Shown one piece after another: positions 33,098-41,884 of a stretch of DNA of 64,000 nt; the first letter of the stretch is position 1, and each line of letters starts with the position of its first letter. The position numbers were made by a program, and so were the translations under genes. Source of the stretch: JAHEDT01 sp963825615 (GTDB lineage: Bacteria; Desulfobacterota; Desulfuromonadia; Desulfuromonadales; BM103); the NCBI GenBank assembly GCA_963825615.1, contig CAWGTV010000001.1:806001-870000 (forward strand). Reading direction: 5' to 3'. The notes under the pieces were generated by a model, which worked only from the letters and a program-made list of their open reading frames with translations, did no database searches and was not told the DNA's origin.

Positions 33098-33241
33098 ATG
33101 ACATCCCAATCCAGTCCGGCTGGTGACCTCGTCGACCGGATATCCTGGCGGGGATATGTCTTGATCGGCCTTCTGATCCTTGGTATCGGCTTGCTCCGTC
33201 TGGTGCCGCAGAGGATTAACCTTCGTCGCGATACTGAGTAA
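33098..33241 (+). CDS. Possible 47-aa membrane protein or C-terminal fragment
   Basis: ATG 33098: MTSQSSPAGDLVDRISWRGY, then a hydrophobic stretch VLIGLLILGIGLLRLV and a basic tail ending RRDTE. There is no Shine-Dalgarno, and the frame stays open for 10 codons upstream to a stop. It may therefore be the remnant C-terminus of a larger membrane protein. Its high GC, unlike the AT-rich DNA before 33090, places it with the following lipid-type cluster. Confidence 0.35.
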   Translation: MTSQSSPAGDLVDRISWRGYVLIGLLILGIGLLRLVPQRINLRRDTE

Positions 33242-33314
33242 TAAAGGTGAGTCATATCCTGTAAAATACCTTTCGAGACGATAGATAATGGATTGTTAGA
33301 GAGGCTTCTTCACC

Positions 33315-34613
33315 ATGACCTTTCAAGTCAAAATAGCCATAGTTTTATCCCTCATTTTGTGGGCACTGTCTGGTTGTGCAGCCTTGAAGACCCCCGCTTC
33401 ATTTGATCCACCCTCGATCAATGAAGTCCATTTCCGGGATCGAATACAATCAAAAGCCGACCAGGACATCAGGGTGTCTGTCGCCGTGCCAACAGCGGAG
33501 GAGGCCAAACAACTCTTCCAGGCCGACCTGGTCGGGAAAGAGATCCAGCCTGTGTGGGTGAAAGTCGAGAATCACAGCAATTATGATTACTATCTCATTT
33601 CGACCGCGACAGATCCGAATCATTACTCACCCTTGGAAGCAGCATACGCGGTTGGTAGTGGCTTCTTCGAATCCTATCGCTATAAGATGCAAGATTATTA
33701 TCGCTCGATGGGCTTCAAAAACCCGATACTGCCCAATACGGCTGTATCGGGTTTCATTTTTACGAATTTCGATGAAGGGGAAAAGGTGGTGCAGGTCGAC
33801 CTTGTGGCAGAGGAACGGGTGAAGGCTTTCACCTTTTTCGTACAGATCCCCGGTATGCGGGTCGATTATCGCATCGTGGATTTCGACAGTCTGTATCCGG
33901 AGGATCAGATTGTGAACCTGAACGAAGAGGAACTGAAAGCTGCACTGGAGAACCTGCCATGTTGCACCACGGACCAGGGAGGTCTCCACACTGGTGATCC
34001 GGCGAATCTCGTGATCATCGGGGATTTCAGGGATATCGCCGCTGCTTTTGCTCGCCAGGGCTGGCTTCCGGCAGAAGAGACCTACTCAACGGCCGTTTGG
34101 AAAACGATCAAATCGTTCCTTTTCGGTTCGCGATACCGTTATTCCCCCGTCAGCCCGCTCTATTACTTTGGACGACACCAGGATCTTGCCCGTCAGAAGC
34201 CGCGTCACGACATCCACGAACGTAACCATTTGCGCCTGTGGCAAAGCCCGTTTCGCTACGACGGCAAGCCGGTCTTTCTCGGCCAGATCAGTCGGGATAT
34301 CGGTGTGCGATTTACCCTGAAAGCCCATCCCCCGGTTACTCACAAGATCGACCCCGATATCGACGAGGCAAGACATTCACTCGTCGAGGACCTGTTGTTC
34401 TCACAGATGCTAGCCAAAGTCGGCTGGGTCAAAGGGGTTGGGATGGCCAGATCTTCCAAGCCGAGGGAAAATCTAACAGGGGATCCTTATTTCACGGATG
34501 GTTATAGAGTTGTGCTGTTTCTCGAGCAAGGCCCGATAGCTCTGGACCAGATCAAGGCCCTTAACTGGGAGACACCCAAGACCTTCCACATGGGGTCTTC
34601 AAAGAGTGATTGA
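33315..34613 (+). CDS. Lipoprotein with LssY-type C-terminal domain
   Basis: A 432-aa predicted lipoprotein: signal peptide, lipobox L-S-G-C21. The first half (about 55-215) is beta-rich with TAEEAKQLFQADLVGKEIQP. The second half (about 230-410) matches the LssY C-terminal domain: NLVIIGDFRDIAAAFARQGW, YRYSPVSPLYYFGRHQDLA, then DIHERNHLRLW and VFLGQISRDIGVRF. LssY-type domains occur next to or fused with membrane phosphatases of the PAP2/DedA groups; here the domain is on a separate lipoprotein. It leads a five-gene envelope cluster on the plus strand. Confidence 0.72.
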   Translation: MTFQVKIAIVLSLILWALSGCAALKTPASFDPPSINEVHFRDRIQSKADQDIRVSVAVPTAEEAKQLFQADLVGKEIQPVWVKVENHSNYDYYLISTATDPNHYSPLEAAYAVGSGFFESYRYKMQDYYRSMGFKNPILPNTAVSGFIFTNFDEGEKVVQVDLVAEERVKAFTFFVQIPGMRVDYRIVDFDSLYPEDQIVNLNEEELKAALENLPCCTTDQGGLHTGDPANLVIIGDFRDIAAAFARQGWLPAEETYSTAVWKTIKSFLFGSRYRYSPVSPLYYFGRHQDLARQKPRHDIHERNHLRLWQSPFRYDGKPVFLGQISRDIGVRFTLKAHPPVTHKIDPDIDEARHSLVEDLLFSQMLAKVGWVKGVGMARSSKPRENLTGDPYFTDGYRVVLFLEQGPIALDQIKALNWETPKTFHMGSSKSD

Positions 34614-34740
34614 AATGGATCTGAGCCTGAATCGGATTGAAGGATGCTCATGTCCTCAGAGATATTAATGGTAACAAAAGACCAAAGGTAAATTGGACCG
34701 AAGTGTCCGATTCGGTCCGTTGCTGCGAGCAGAGGGTGAG

Positions 34741-35736
34741 ATGAAGATAAAGCTTATGACCATCCCGGTCATTTGTCTCGTTGCTTTGGCGTTCATCTTG
34801 GTCGGGCCATCCATGGTCCGTGCCGAAGAGATCTTTGTCAGTATCGGTGGTGGAGACATCTCCGGGGTTTACTTCCCCACGGGGCTGGCGATCGCCAGGA
34901 TGATCAACGCCGATCGCCAGAATTACGAGATCCGGGCTACGGTCGAAGCGACACCAGGGTCGACCTTCAACCTGAACGCGATCATGGCCGGCTACATGGA
35001 TTTCGGCCTGTCTCAGGCCGACAAACAATATCACGCTGTCAAGGGAGTGGCCGAATGGGCAGAAAAGGGCCCCCAGAAGGAACTGAGAGCCGTATTCAGC
35101 ATTTACCCTGAATCTGTCACCTTGGTCGCGGCTGACGATGCCGGAATCAACACCATAGAAGACCTCAAGGGGAAAAGGGTCAGTCTCGGCAACCCGGGGT
35201 CGAGCCAACATCGGGTCATCATCAACATCCTGGAAGCGTTCGGCATCAATCCAGAAACGGATATCGAGGCGCAGACCGTCTATGCGTCCGATGCACCGGA
35301 CCTGCTCCAGGATGGTCTCATCGATGCGTATTTCTTCACGGTCGGACATCCGAACGAAACCGTCAAGAGGGGTCTTTCCGGTACTCGCAAGGCCCACATC
35401 GTTGCGATTTCGGGGCCCGCCGTTGACAAGCTCATGACTGAGAAGGTGTATTACACCAGGTACAGGATCCCGATGCAGAGACTATATCCTGAACTGCCGG
35501 GTCTGCTCAAATATGTCGATACGCTGGCCGTATTGGCTACGTTCTGTACTTCTTCCGAGGTGCCTGAGCAGATCGTTTACATCGTAACTAAAGAAGTTTT
35601 CGAAAACCTCGATTATTTTCGACAGCAGCATCCCGCTCTTGCCGTATTAACGAAGGAAGGGATGATCGAGGGGCTCCATGCTCCTTTGCATCCCGGAGCA
35701 ATTAAGTATTACCGGGAAGCAGGATTGATGAAGTGA
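34741..35736 (+). CDS. TAXI-family TRAP-type solute-binding protein
   Basis: A 331-aa periplasmic protein with a signal peptide of about 28 residues ending VRA-EE. It carries the TAXI pattern IFVSIGGGDISGVYFPTG, with GLSQADKQYHA and the segment KRVSLGNPGSSQHRVI. TAXI receptors bind carboxylates for a fused DctQM permease, but no such permease is in the window, so this is an orphan receptor. The start follows GAGGGTGAG. Its position between a lipoprotein gene and a phospholipase D gene suggests a scavenging or sensing role, which is inference. Confidence 0.88.
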   Translation: MKIKLMTIPVICLVALAFILVGPSMVRAEEIFVSIGGGDISGVYFPTGLAIARMINADRQNYEIRATVEATPGSTFNLNAIMAGYMDFGLSQADKQYHAVKGVAEWAEKGPQKELRAVFSIYPESVTLVAADDAGINTIEDLKGKRVSLGNPGSSQHRVIINILEAFGINPETDIEAQTVYASDAPDLLQDGLIDAYFFTVGHPNETVKRGLSGTRKAHIVAISGPAVDKLMTEKVYYTRYRIPMQRLYPELPGLLKYVDTLAVLATFCTSSEVPEQIVYIVTKEVFENLDYFRQQHPALAVLTKEGMIEGLHAPLHPGAIKYYREAGLMK

Positions 35737-35883
35737 TGTAACGATTTCTTCTTCAACTCATATGAGACAGCAGCGCATCCGCAGAACACTTTGGGCAAGG
35801 ATAGTTGCGGTTTTGAGCTATGAATGTTTGTATCCGTTTCGAATAATACTTTTGCTATATATGCGGCAACAAGGGATTGAATT

Positions 35884-37473
35884 ATGTGCAAATATCGCCA
35901 ATTTATCTTTGAAGTCATGATCGTGCTGGTTTTATCAGGATGCATGTCACATAGTGTTCCTCCTCCTGCCAAAAACCTTGCCAATGTACTTTCGATGCCG
36001 CAGTTAAGTGTTCCCGATAATAGGAGGCAGTTGGCTTCCGTCTTCGGTCCAGTTGAGGAGTATTCCGGTAGTCCTCAAGAGGAGGTCGGCCGCAAGGGCC
36101 TTTTCGAAACCTATGCTCCGGAGTCGAATCAGTTCGCGTTGCTGAGAAACGGTGACATCTCTTTCACTGTCCGTGCGCAACTTTTGGAGCAGGCCGAAAA
36201 ATCCATACGGATCCAAGCATTGATCTTCTCCGGCGATGAATCGGGTTTGTATCTCGCCGAGATCCTGAAGAGGAAAAAAGCCGATGGCTTGGATGTCCGG
36301 GTGATCGTCGATGCAACAGCAAACCTCGGTTTGCAGACTCAGTGGATGTATTTTGATTTAAAGCAGCACGGCATCGAGGTGCAGGGATACGAATCTCTCT
36401 ACCTGGAATGGCTCAACGAAGTGCCAATACCGTTCCTTTCACCTGCAAAAGATCCTGAGGCACCGAATTCCAGGTATCACGAGAAAATGTGGATTGTGGA
36501 TGGGGAAACGGAGAATGGGGTCGCGGTTGTCGGCGGACTGAACATTGCGAATGAATATTTTAGAGTAGACCCGTCAGACCCGGGTGATTACTGGCGAGAC
36601 CAGGATGTCGTCGTCAAAGGACACATCGTCACGGACATGGTCACGGCATTCGAGCGCAATTACCAACACTTTGTCGACATCAAGGAAAGTCGGGGCATAC
36701 TGGATACAGACTATTATTGGCAGGCAACTCGGGATTTCCTAGATACGGTCGGTCAACTGAATATCCCCTATGTGAAGGATTCTGATCTAGAAGAACGCGT
36801 TTTGCAGATGGCGCAGGCTAAGCCTGACCTGAGATTTATAAACGCACGAAGCAGATTCTTTCAAAACCGCGCCCGCCTTGGAGAATCTTTCATTTTTCAG
36901 GCCTATCAGAAACTAATCGAAAATGCCCAGCGGGAGATCATTATCTGCAATGCTTACTTCATCCCGTCAGCAGAATTTATCAATTCGATCAGAGATGCGG
37001 TCCACCGTGGCGTCCAAGTGATCATACTGACGAACAGTCCAGATACGAATGATCTACCTGAATTGACTATGGTCGGGCGCAGTTATTACAAGAATCTTTT
37101 GATGATTAATGATGAAGAGACAACTTTAATTAGCGGGGGAAATGTCCAGATTTGGGAATGGTATGGTTGGCGTTACGATGATGACCGCCAGACCGAAGGA
37201 ACCATCCATGCCAAATACGCCGTCTTTGATCGACGCTACTCGCTCGTCGGGTCATATAATCTAGACCCAAGAAGTGAGCAGCTCAACAGCGAGACTGCTG
37301 TGGTTTTTGAAAGCAAGGAACTGTCTACTGATCTTGCAAGAATATTTTATGAGAGTGATCTGGCCTACAGTCGGAAAGTCTCTACACAAGCAGCAAATGA
37401 ATTCAACGAACCGAGCGATGCGCTTTATAAACTCAGAAAAGATTTTGGAAGCTTGTTCGAGCCGATGCTTTAA
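35884..37473 (+). CDS. Phospholipase D-family lipoprotein (cardiolipin-synthase C-like)
   Basis: A 529-aa protein with lipobox L-S-G-C20. Two HKD catalytic motifs are present: SRYHEKMWIVDG (about 197-208) followed by VVGGLNIANEYF, and TIHAKYAVFDRRYSLVGSYN (about 440-459). The pair marks the phospholipase D superfamily; ClsC-type enzymes make or remodel cardiolipin by transphosphatidylation. The lipobox suggests a periplasmic or outer-membrane location. It follows the TAXI gene and precedes a secreted alpha/beta hydrolase gene by one base. Confidence 0.85.
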   Translation: MCKYRQFIFEVMIVLVLSGCMSHSVPPPAKNLANVLSMPQLSVPDNRRQLASVFGPVEEYSGSPQEEVGRKGLFETYAPESNQFALLRNGDISFTVRAQLLEQAEKSIRIQALIFSGDESGLYLAEILKRKKADGLDVRVIVDATANLGLQTQWMYFDLKQHGIEVQGYESLYLEWLNEVPIPFLSPAKDPEAPNSRYHEKMWIVDGETENGVAVVGGLNIANEYFRVDPSDPGDYWRDQDVVVKGHIVTDMVTAFERNYQHFVDIKESRGILDTDYYWQATRDFLDTVGQLNIPYVKDSDLEERVLQMAQAKPDLRFINARSRFFQNRARLGESFIFQAYQKLIENAQREIIICNAYFIPSAEFINSIRDAVHRGVQVIILTNSPDTNDLPELTMVGRSYYKNLLMINDEETTLISGGNVQIWEWYGWRYDDDRQTEGTIHAKYAVFDRRYSLVGSYNLDPRSEQLNSETAVVFESKELSTDLARIFYESDLAYSRKVSTQAANEFNEPSDALYKLRKDFGSLFEPML

Positions 37474-37474
37474 C

Positions 37475-38230
37475 ATGAAGTTCGTAAAAGGCAAACCGCA
37501 TAAAATAACCATCAGCCTTATCGTCTGTCTGTCCGTTTTGCTGTTATTAACACCTTGCGCGTTCAGCTCAGAAGCAGAATCCGTAATTCTCTTACATGGC
37601 TATGGTAGAACACCTTTTTCCATGCGTCCCCTCCAGACTCGCCTGGAAGAAGCCGGCTTTTTAGTCCATAATATCGGCTACCCTTCAATGCGCCGCTCCC
37701 CTCCGGAACTGGTCAAAATTCTAGATGAACAGATCAAGTTCTGTTGTAGCACTTCGCCGCGCGTCCATTTCGTGACCCATTCATTAGGAGGGATTCTGGC
37801 TCGGGCCTACCTGTCCGAGAACCATTTGAAAAACATGGGGAGGGTGGTCATGCTTGCACCACCCAATCAGGGTAGTGAGTTAGCAGATATAGTAAATGGC
37901 TCAACCCTTCTACGCGCAATTCTAGGCCCAACGGTCGTTCAGTTAGGGACAGGAAAAAATAGTCTCCCAAATCGCCTGCCACCTCCCTGGTACGAGTTTG
38001 GAATCATCGCGGGAATCGATGATATCAACCCGATTGGCAGTTTTTTCGTGCCTGATCCGAGTGATGGTACTGTTCCCGTAGCCAGCACACGTCTTGAAGG
38101 TATGCGTGATTTCGTGACCGTGCATAAATCCCACACATTTATCATGCGTTCTGCTGACGTTGCAGATTATGTTATCCAGTTTTTACGCACTGGTCGTTTT
38201 ATTGCTCCAACAATACCGATTGAGAAATAA
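37475..38230 (+). CDS. Secreted alpha/beta-hydrolase (lipase-like)
   Basis: A 251-aa exported hydrolase. The signal peptide (about 10-29) ends near ACSS. The alpha/beta fold is clear from SVILLHGYGRTPFSMRPL, the nucleophile elbow VTHSLGGILARAYL (Ser in T-H-S-L-G-G), LAPPNQGSEL, the acid in PDPSDGTVPV and the catalytic His in KSHTFIM. It resembles lipases and PGAP1-like esterases. The start at 37475 gives a clean signal peptide; the longer frame overlaps the phospholipase D gene in another frame. It is coupled to that gene (1-bp gap). Confidence 0.83.
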   Translation: MKFVKGKPHKITISLIVCLSVLLLLTPCAFSSEAESVILLHGYGRTPFSMRPLQTRLEEAGFLVHNIGYPSMRRSPPELVKILDEQIKFCCSTSPRVHFVTHSLGGILARAYLSENHLKNMGRVVMLAPPNQGSELADIVNGSTLLRAILGPTVVQLGTGKNSLPNRLPPPWYEFGIIAGIDDINPIGSFFVPDPSDGTVPVASTRLEGMRDFVTVHKSHTFIMRSADVADYVIQFLRTGRFIAPTIPIEK

Positions 38231-38346
38231 TGAGCTGTCTAAGCGTTTTTTCAATAATTAAATATGTTGTTCAACTAAAAACCGTTTTTAGTCTAGAAAA
38301 ATGTAATCTGAAAATTGCATTGAATATTTCAATGAGGATTCTTTGA

Positions 38347-39462
38347 ATGGTTGAAAGATTAACAGGACACAAACAGGCATGTATTCCCAGGTGTCTGTTC
38401 ATATTGATCACTGCTGCCATCACCTTGCTAGGCGCATGTACTCCAAAACCGATGTTGCCATACTCGGAAGAGACGGCTCCACTTGTCTTATTACCTCTCT
38501 CGCAGGCAGGGATACACGATGAGAGAGGACGCTTCCGGGAGGTTTTCTGCGCTGTTCTTGAAGAACGTGGCCTTTCACTTCCAGATTATCGCCCATGCGA
38601 GGACGCACTTGTTCGAGTCGGCAGGGAACCCATGGGCACTGGCGAAGCTGTTGAACTTAAGCCCGCCAATCGCAAGCTGACCGCACTGCTCGTGCCCGGT
38701 GTTGGTTGGGATTGTTTTGCTGACTGGCTGGACATGGATGACAGTATTCCGGAACATTTGCGCCGGTTAGGTTATGACTTGATAACGATAAAGGTCGATG
38801 GCCTGTCGAGTACGACCAACAATGCCCGACAGATCCGCGATTCAATTATGGAGATGGGGCCGATCAATAGGGAGCCAGACCTTGTCCTTATCGGTTATTC
38901 GAAAGGGGCGTCTGATATACTTGAAACTTTGGTCTCCTACCCGGAAATTCACGAGCGGATCGCCGCCGTGGTCAGTATCGCTGGAGCCGTCGGCGGTTCA
39001 CCCCTTGCAAATGACGCGTCGCAGTCTCAACTGGCGCTTATGAGGTTTTGGCCGGATGCCAAGTGTGAGGAGGGAGATAGTGGTGCGATAGAAAGCTTGC
39101 GCCCGTCTGTTCGCAAGTCCTGGCTCGCTGAAAACCCTCTGCCAGTGAACTTTCCCTATTTCTCTCTGGTAACTTATCCGAAGCCAGAAAGTATTTCGTC
39201 GGTTCTGTATTCCAGTTATAAAAAACTGAGCCAAATCGATGCCCGAAATGATAGCCAGATGTTGTTTTACGACCAAGTGATCCCATCAAGCACCCTCCTA
39301 GGTTTTGCCAATGCAGATCACTGGGCGTTAGCTGTACCGATCGCCCGAACACATTCGACAATCGGTTCTATTTTCGTAGACAAAAACCAATACCCTCGTG
39401 AAGCGATGTTTGAGGCTTTGTTACGTTTCATTGAAGAACAACTGGCAATCCTTCCACGATAA
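38347..39462 (+). CDS. Lipoprotein alpha/beta-hydrolase
   Basis: A 371-aa predicted lipoprotein with lipobox L-L-G-A-C31. The alpha/beta-hydrolase core shows LTALLVPGVGWDCFADWL, the elbow DLVLIGYSKGASDILETL (Ser in G-Y-S-K-G) and a late NADHWALAVPI with the candidate His. The substrate is unknown. The start follows GAGG by 8 nt. It is the last gene of the 33.3-39.5 kb envelope cluster, adjacent to a secreted lipase and a phospholipase D lipoprotein. Confidence 0.78.
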   Translation: MVERLTGHKQACIPRCLFILITAAITLLGACTPKPMLPYSEETAPLVLLPLSQAGIHDERGRFREVFCAVLEERGLSLPDYRPCEDALVRVGREPMGTGEAVELKPANRKLTALLVPGVGWDCFADWLDMDDSIPEHLRRLGYDLITIKVDGLSSTTNNARQIRDSIMEMGPINREPDLVLIGYSKGASDILETLVSYPEIHERIAAVVSIAGAVGGSPLANDASQSQLALMRFWPDAKCEEGDSGAIESLRPSVRKSWLAENPLPVNFPYFSLVTYPKPESISSVLYSSYKKLSQIDARNDSQMLFYDQVIPSSTLLGFANADHWALAVPIARTHSTIGSIFVDKNQYPREAMFEALLRFIEEQLAILPR

Positions 39463-39594
39463 GTATTGCCCTAAAAACAAAACAAGATGACTCCCTTAGA
39501 TTTGGATAGTTCACTGATATCCTATCTTTTTTGTAACCCCTTCTAAAAAACCCAGCCTGGGAAGGTCTAGGTGCCAACATTTTGTGTTAAGAGT

Positions 39595-39775
39595 CCTATT
39601 TATATTGCTACATTGCTTTGATATACCTAGATAGGCGGAAATGCGAAATTCTTACTGCCCCTGCAAAATAAGAAAAACCCTCGATCTCCGGATCGGGGGT
39701 TTTTAGTCTTATAGGTGGTGATTTATGGGAGTTAAAGAAGCGACCCCTGGAGCCAATCCCCAGGGGCCTTTTCAG
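39595..39775 (+). repeat. Intergenic repeat, A + B + D (intact counterpart of the insertion-sequence target)
   Basis: A (CCTATTTATATTGCTACATT ... GCGGAAATGCGAAATTCTTA), B (ACCCTCGATCTCCG / GATCGGGGGTTTTT), then GGTGGTGATTTATGGGAG and D (CCCCTGGAGCCAATCCCCAG). This is the undisturbed form of the site split by the IS1111-like element at 14.6-16.0 kb. Confidence 0.8.
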
Positions 39776-39859
39776 CAGGGCCTGTTTTTGTAAACACAGG
39801 TTAAATTAACACTAACCTCTACAGGTGTTTTTTCAAGACTTAAATGGGCTGACATATAA

Positions 39860-39918
39860 GAAAAAGCCCCACAGCCTGTAGGGGGGAGGTTGTGGGGTCA
39901 TTGTTAAGGGTTTTTCTT
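39860..39918 (+). repeat. Intergenic repeat, diverged module B'
   Basis: GCCCCACAGCC...GGTTGTGGGG, then TTAAGGGTTTTTCTTC. It ends at the GNAT gene stop codon. Confidence 0.6.
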
Positions 39919-40527
39919 CTATCTGACCCCTGTCTTGACCCGTGCAGTGATAGTCACTTCGCTCATGAGTTCTGCGCTAGCGAGTTCAAACCGGAGCCAG
40001 TCTATTGACATTACGATATCGTCCTTCTCCTCGGCGAAAGAGCTTGCGAACGAGCTTTGGTCGATCTGGTAACCAAGTTTCTCGACCATTCGGCGTGAGG
40101 CAACGTTCGTCGGGACTATTGAGGCGTAGACACGCTCAAGCCCAAGTACGCGAAAGGCTGCAACGTGCATCATCGCCGCGTAGCGCGTACCTAGACCTCG
40201 ACTCTGCTGGGTACGTGAACCGACCAGTATGGCAAATTCAGCCGTGCTTCCAGAAATATTCCGAAAATCAGCATCTCCCATCAGGACGCCCTCCTGTTCC
40301 AGCAAAAAGGGGCGACCATTGTTCGTCCGCAGAAACTCATAGCTCTCCACAATTTTAGAGGCAGTCATTTCCTGCGTATTTGTCAACATCGCAGAGTTGT
40401 GTCGGTCATTGTTGAAAATCGCGAGCTCGGGTGCAGCAACCAGCACTTCAGTTTCGGTGGGTTCAAAAACAAGCAGTTTTCCCTGCTCGCTAGGGGCCTC
40501 AATGGACCATAGTGTTTCTGCGCGCAT
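39919..40527 (-). CDS. GNAT-family N-acetyltransferase
   Basis: A 202-aa acetyltransferase of the Gcn5/RimJ type. The acetyl-CoA loop is seen in FAILVGSRTQQSRGLGTRYAA (Q/R-x-x-G-x-G/A), followed by MMHVAAFRVLGLERVYASIV and NVASRRMVEKLGYQ, which is the conserved end of the fold. The substrate (amine or peptide) is unknown. The start is ATG 40527, since AGGAG lies 6 nt upstream. It stands alone between repeats. Confidence 0.85.
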   Translation of the reverse strand: MRAETLWSIEAPSEQGKLLVFEPTETEVLVAAPELAIFNNDRHNSAMLTNTQEMTASKIVESYEFLRTNNGRPFLLEQEGVLMGDADFRNISGSTAEFAILVGSRTQQSRGLGTRYAAMMHVAAFRVLGLERVYASIVPTNVASRRMVEKLGYQIDQSSFASSFAEEKDDIVMSIDWLRFELASAELMSEVTITARVKTGVR

Positions 40528-40668
40528 GTTGATCTCCTGCATGCTGAAGCATTTGTCTGATCTTGCCTGCTTTTAGTGGGCATATCGTTAAACGACTCTT
40601 CTCAGATACCAACAGAAATAAGAATTGCCAATCTATAGCAATCGAATGGCAAGTTCAAAGAGATGTGC

Positions 40669-40858
40669 GTCTTATTTATATTACTGCATTGGCTGAACGG
40701 TGTGGAAATTGGCTGAAATGCGAAATTCCTGCTAACCCTGATCTGTAAGAAAATAGCCGCCTGGAGATTCAATCAAGGTGGCCATAAATTTACGGATTAA
40801 AGAGCATTCTAAATATCTAGATTAGCAACACTCTTGTTTTTTATCTCTACAGTCTAAA
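40669..40858 (+). repeat. Intergenic repeat, A + C
   Basis: A (GTCTTATTTATATTACTGCA, TTGGCTGAAATGCGAAATTC, AACCCTGATCTGTAAG) followed directly by C (GCCGCCTGGAG / CAAGGTGGCC, ATAAATTTACGGATTAAAGA, CTAAATATCTAGATTAGCAA, ending CTACAGTC). The right end is diverged. Confidence 0.75.
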
Positions 40859-40861
40859 GAC

Positions 40862-41152
40862 CTAAGACATTTTGCCAATCAAATTTTTCATCTGATCCGC
40901 AGAGAATCCACGCATTGTCTGTGTGCGAACGTTGCCTAGTGAGCCAAGCTTTAAGGCTGTAGTCATTACTGCCTCCTCGGTACCTTCCACGATAAATACC
41001 ACGTCGTAACTACCGAGAGTCCAGTAGGCGCTCTTTACTTTTCCACCTTGAGCTTCAAGCAATGTCTTAAATGCCTCAAAGCGTGTCAGTGTATCCTTCA
41101 CGTTCCGAATTCCCTGATCAGTGAAGTTCATAAGTAAAATAAACGTTGCCAT
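40862..41152 (-). CDS. GYD domain protein
   Basis: A 96-aa small protein of the GYD family, marked by the segment WTLGSYDVVFIVEGTEE and the start MATFILLMNFTDQGI. Such proteins are dimeric ferredoxin-like folds of unknown biochemical function, common as single genes in many bacteria. The ATG has GGAGG 6 nt upstream. It is bracketed by repeats; one ends 4 bp before its stop codon. Confidence 0.85.
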   Translation of the reverse strand: MATFILLMNFTDQGIRNVKDTLTRFEAFKTLLEAQGGKVKSAYWTLGSYDVVFIVEGTEEAVMTTALKLGSLGNVRTQTMRGFSADQMKNLIGKMS

Positions 41153-41460
41153 AGTATTCCTCCGTCAGTAGTAGGTGCGTTCTGGTGGTTGCTATATATC
41201 GCCACCTGTGTTCGAGACACTCCCATGTTTGTCATTCTTCTTTTGATATCACCTCCTTCTGAATATGGTCGAAGGACCAAACAAAAAGGCCGACTCCACC
41301 ATAAGGAACAATATCCTTCGGCAGCTCGGCCATCTTCATGTTGTTTTGAGGAGTAAAGATCCGCCGCTTTCCGTCCCTCTCTTGCGAGAAGGTTGGCTTT
41401 ATCGGGAAATCTTTTGCATTTTTCAGTCTATCTTAACTCTAGAAGCAGGTCTGTCAAGGT

Positions 41461-41540
41461 GTCCTATTAATCATCTCGCATTGTTTGGAAGGTGGAGAAT
41501 GGGCCAAACCGCGAAATTCTTACTCACCCTGACTTATGGG
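41461..41540 (+). repeat. Intergenic repeat, module A (last copy in the window)
   Basis: GTCCTATTAATCATCTCGCA, TGGGCCAAACCGCGAAATTC, CACCCTGACTTATGGG. The rest of 41153-41712 holds no gene I can support. Confidence 0.7.
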
Positions 41541-41670
41541 AAACCATTTTCAAAAATATGTCGCAGCCAGAGGGGGATAATCATATAAAGATAAGTTTTG
41601 TCAAAAAGGGTAGTTTTCTATCATTTTCCGACCCAATGGCCTTACTGTAGCCTTACAGAAAAAACATCAA

Positions 41671-41701
41671 CAAAAAAGGCTAGCCGAAACAAGGCTAACC
41701 T
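41671..41701 (-). terminator. Terminator of the tRNA-Arg gene
   Basis: On the minus strand AGGTTAGCC / GGCTAGCCT with a 7-nt loop and a following T-tract (A-run at 41672-41676 on the plus strand), 11 bp after the tRNA 3' end. Confidence 0.7.
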
Positions 41702-41712
41702 ATTGAAATAAT

Positions 41713-41789
<77 letters not shown>

Positions 41790-41884
41790 ACAGGGATTGC
41801 TTTATACCCCAATTCATAGGCTTTTGCAACCGCTAAACAAGACGTTGCAAGACAGTTGCCATCACTGGTCCAGTCCCTGCTATC

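Noticed and set aside
1341..41540. Chromosomal integron array with attC sites
   Set aside because: Gene types and spacing look like cassettes, but I see no RYYYAAC/GTTRRRY core sites or the long self-complementary attC shape in the repeats. Genes face both ways and no integron integrase is present in the window.
1341..41540. Classic MITE with terminal inverted repeats
   Set aside because: The left end (TCTTATTTAT) and right end (AGTCGTGA) are not inverse copies, and no constant target duplication is visible by eye.
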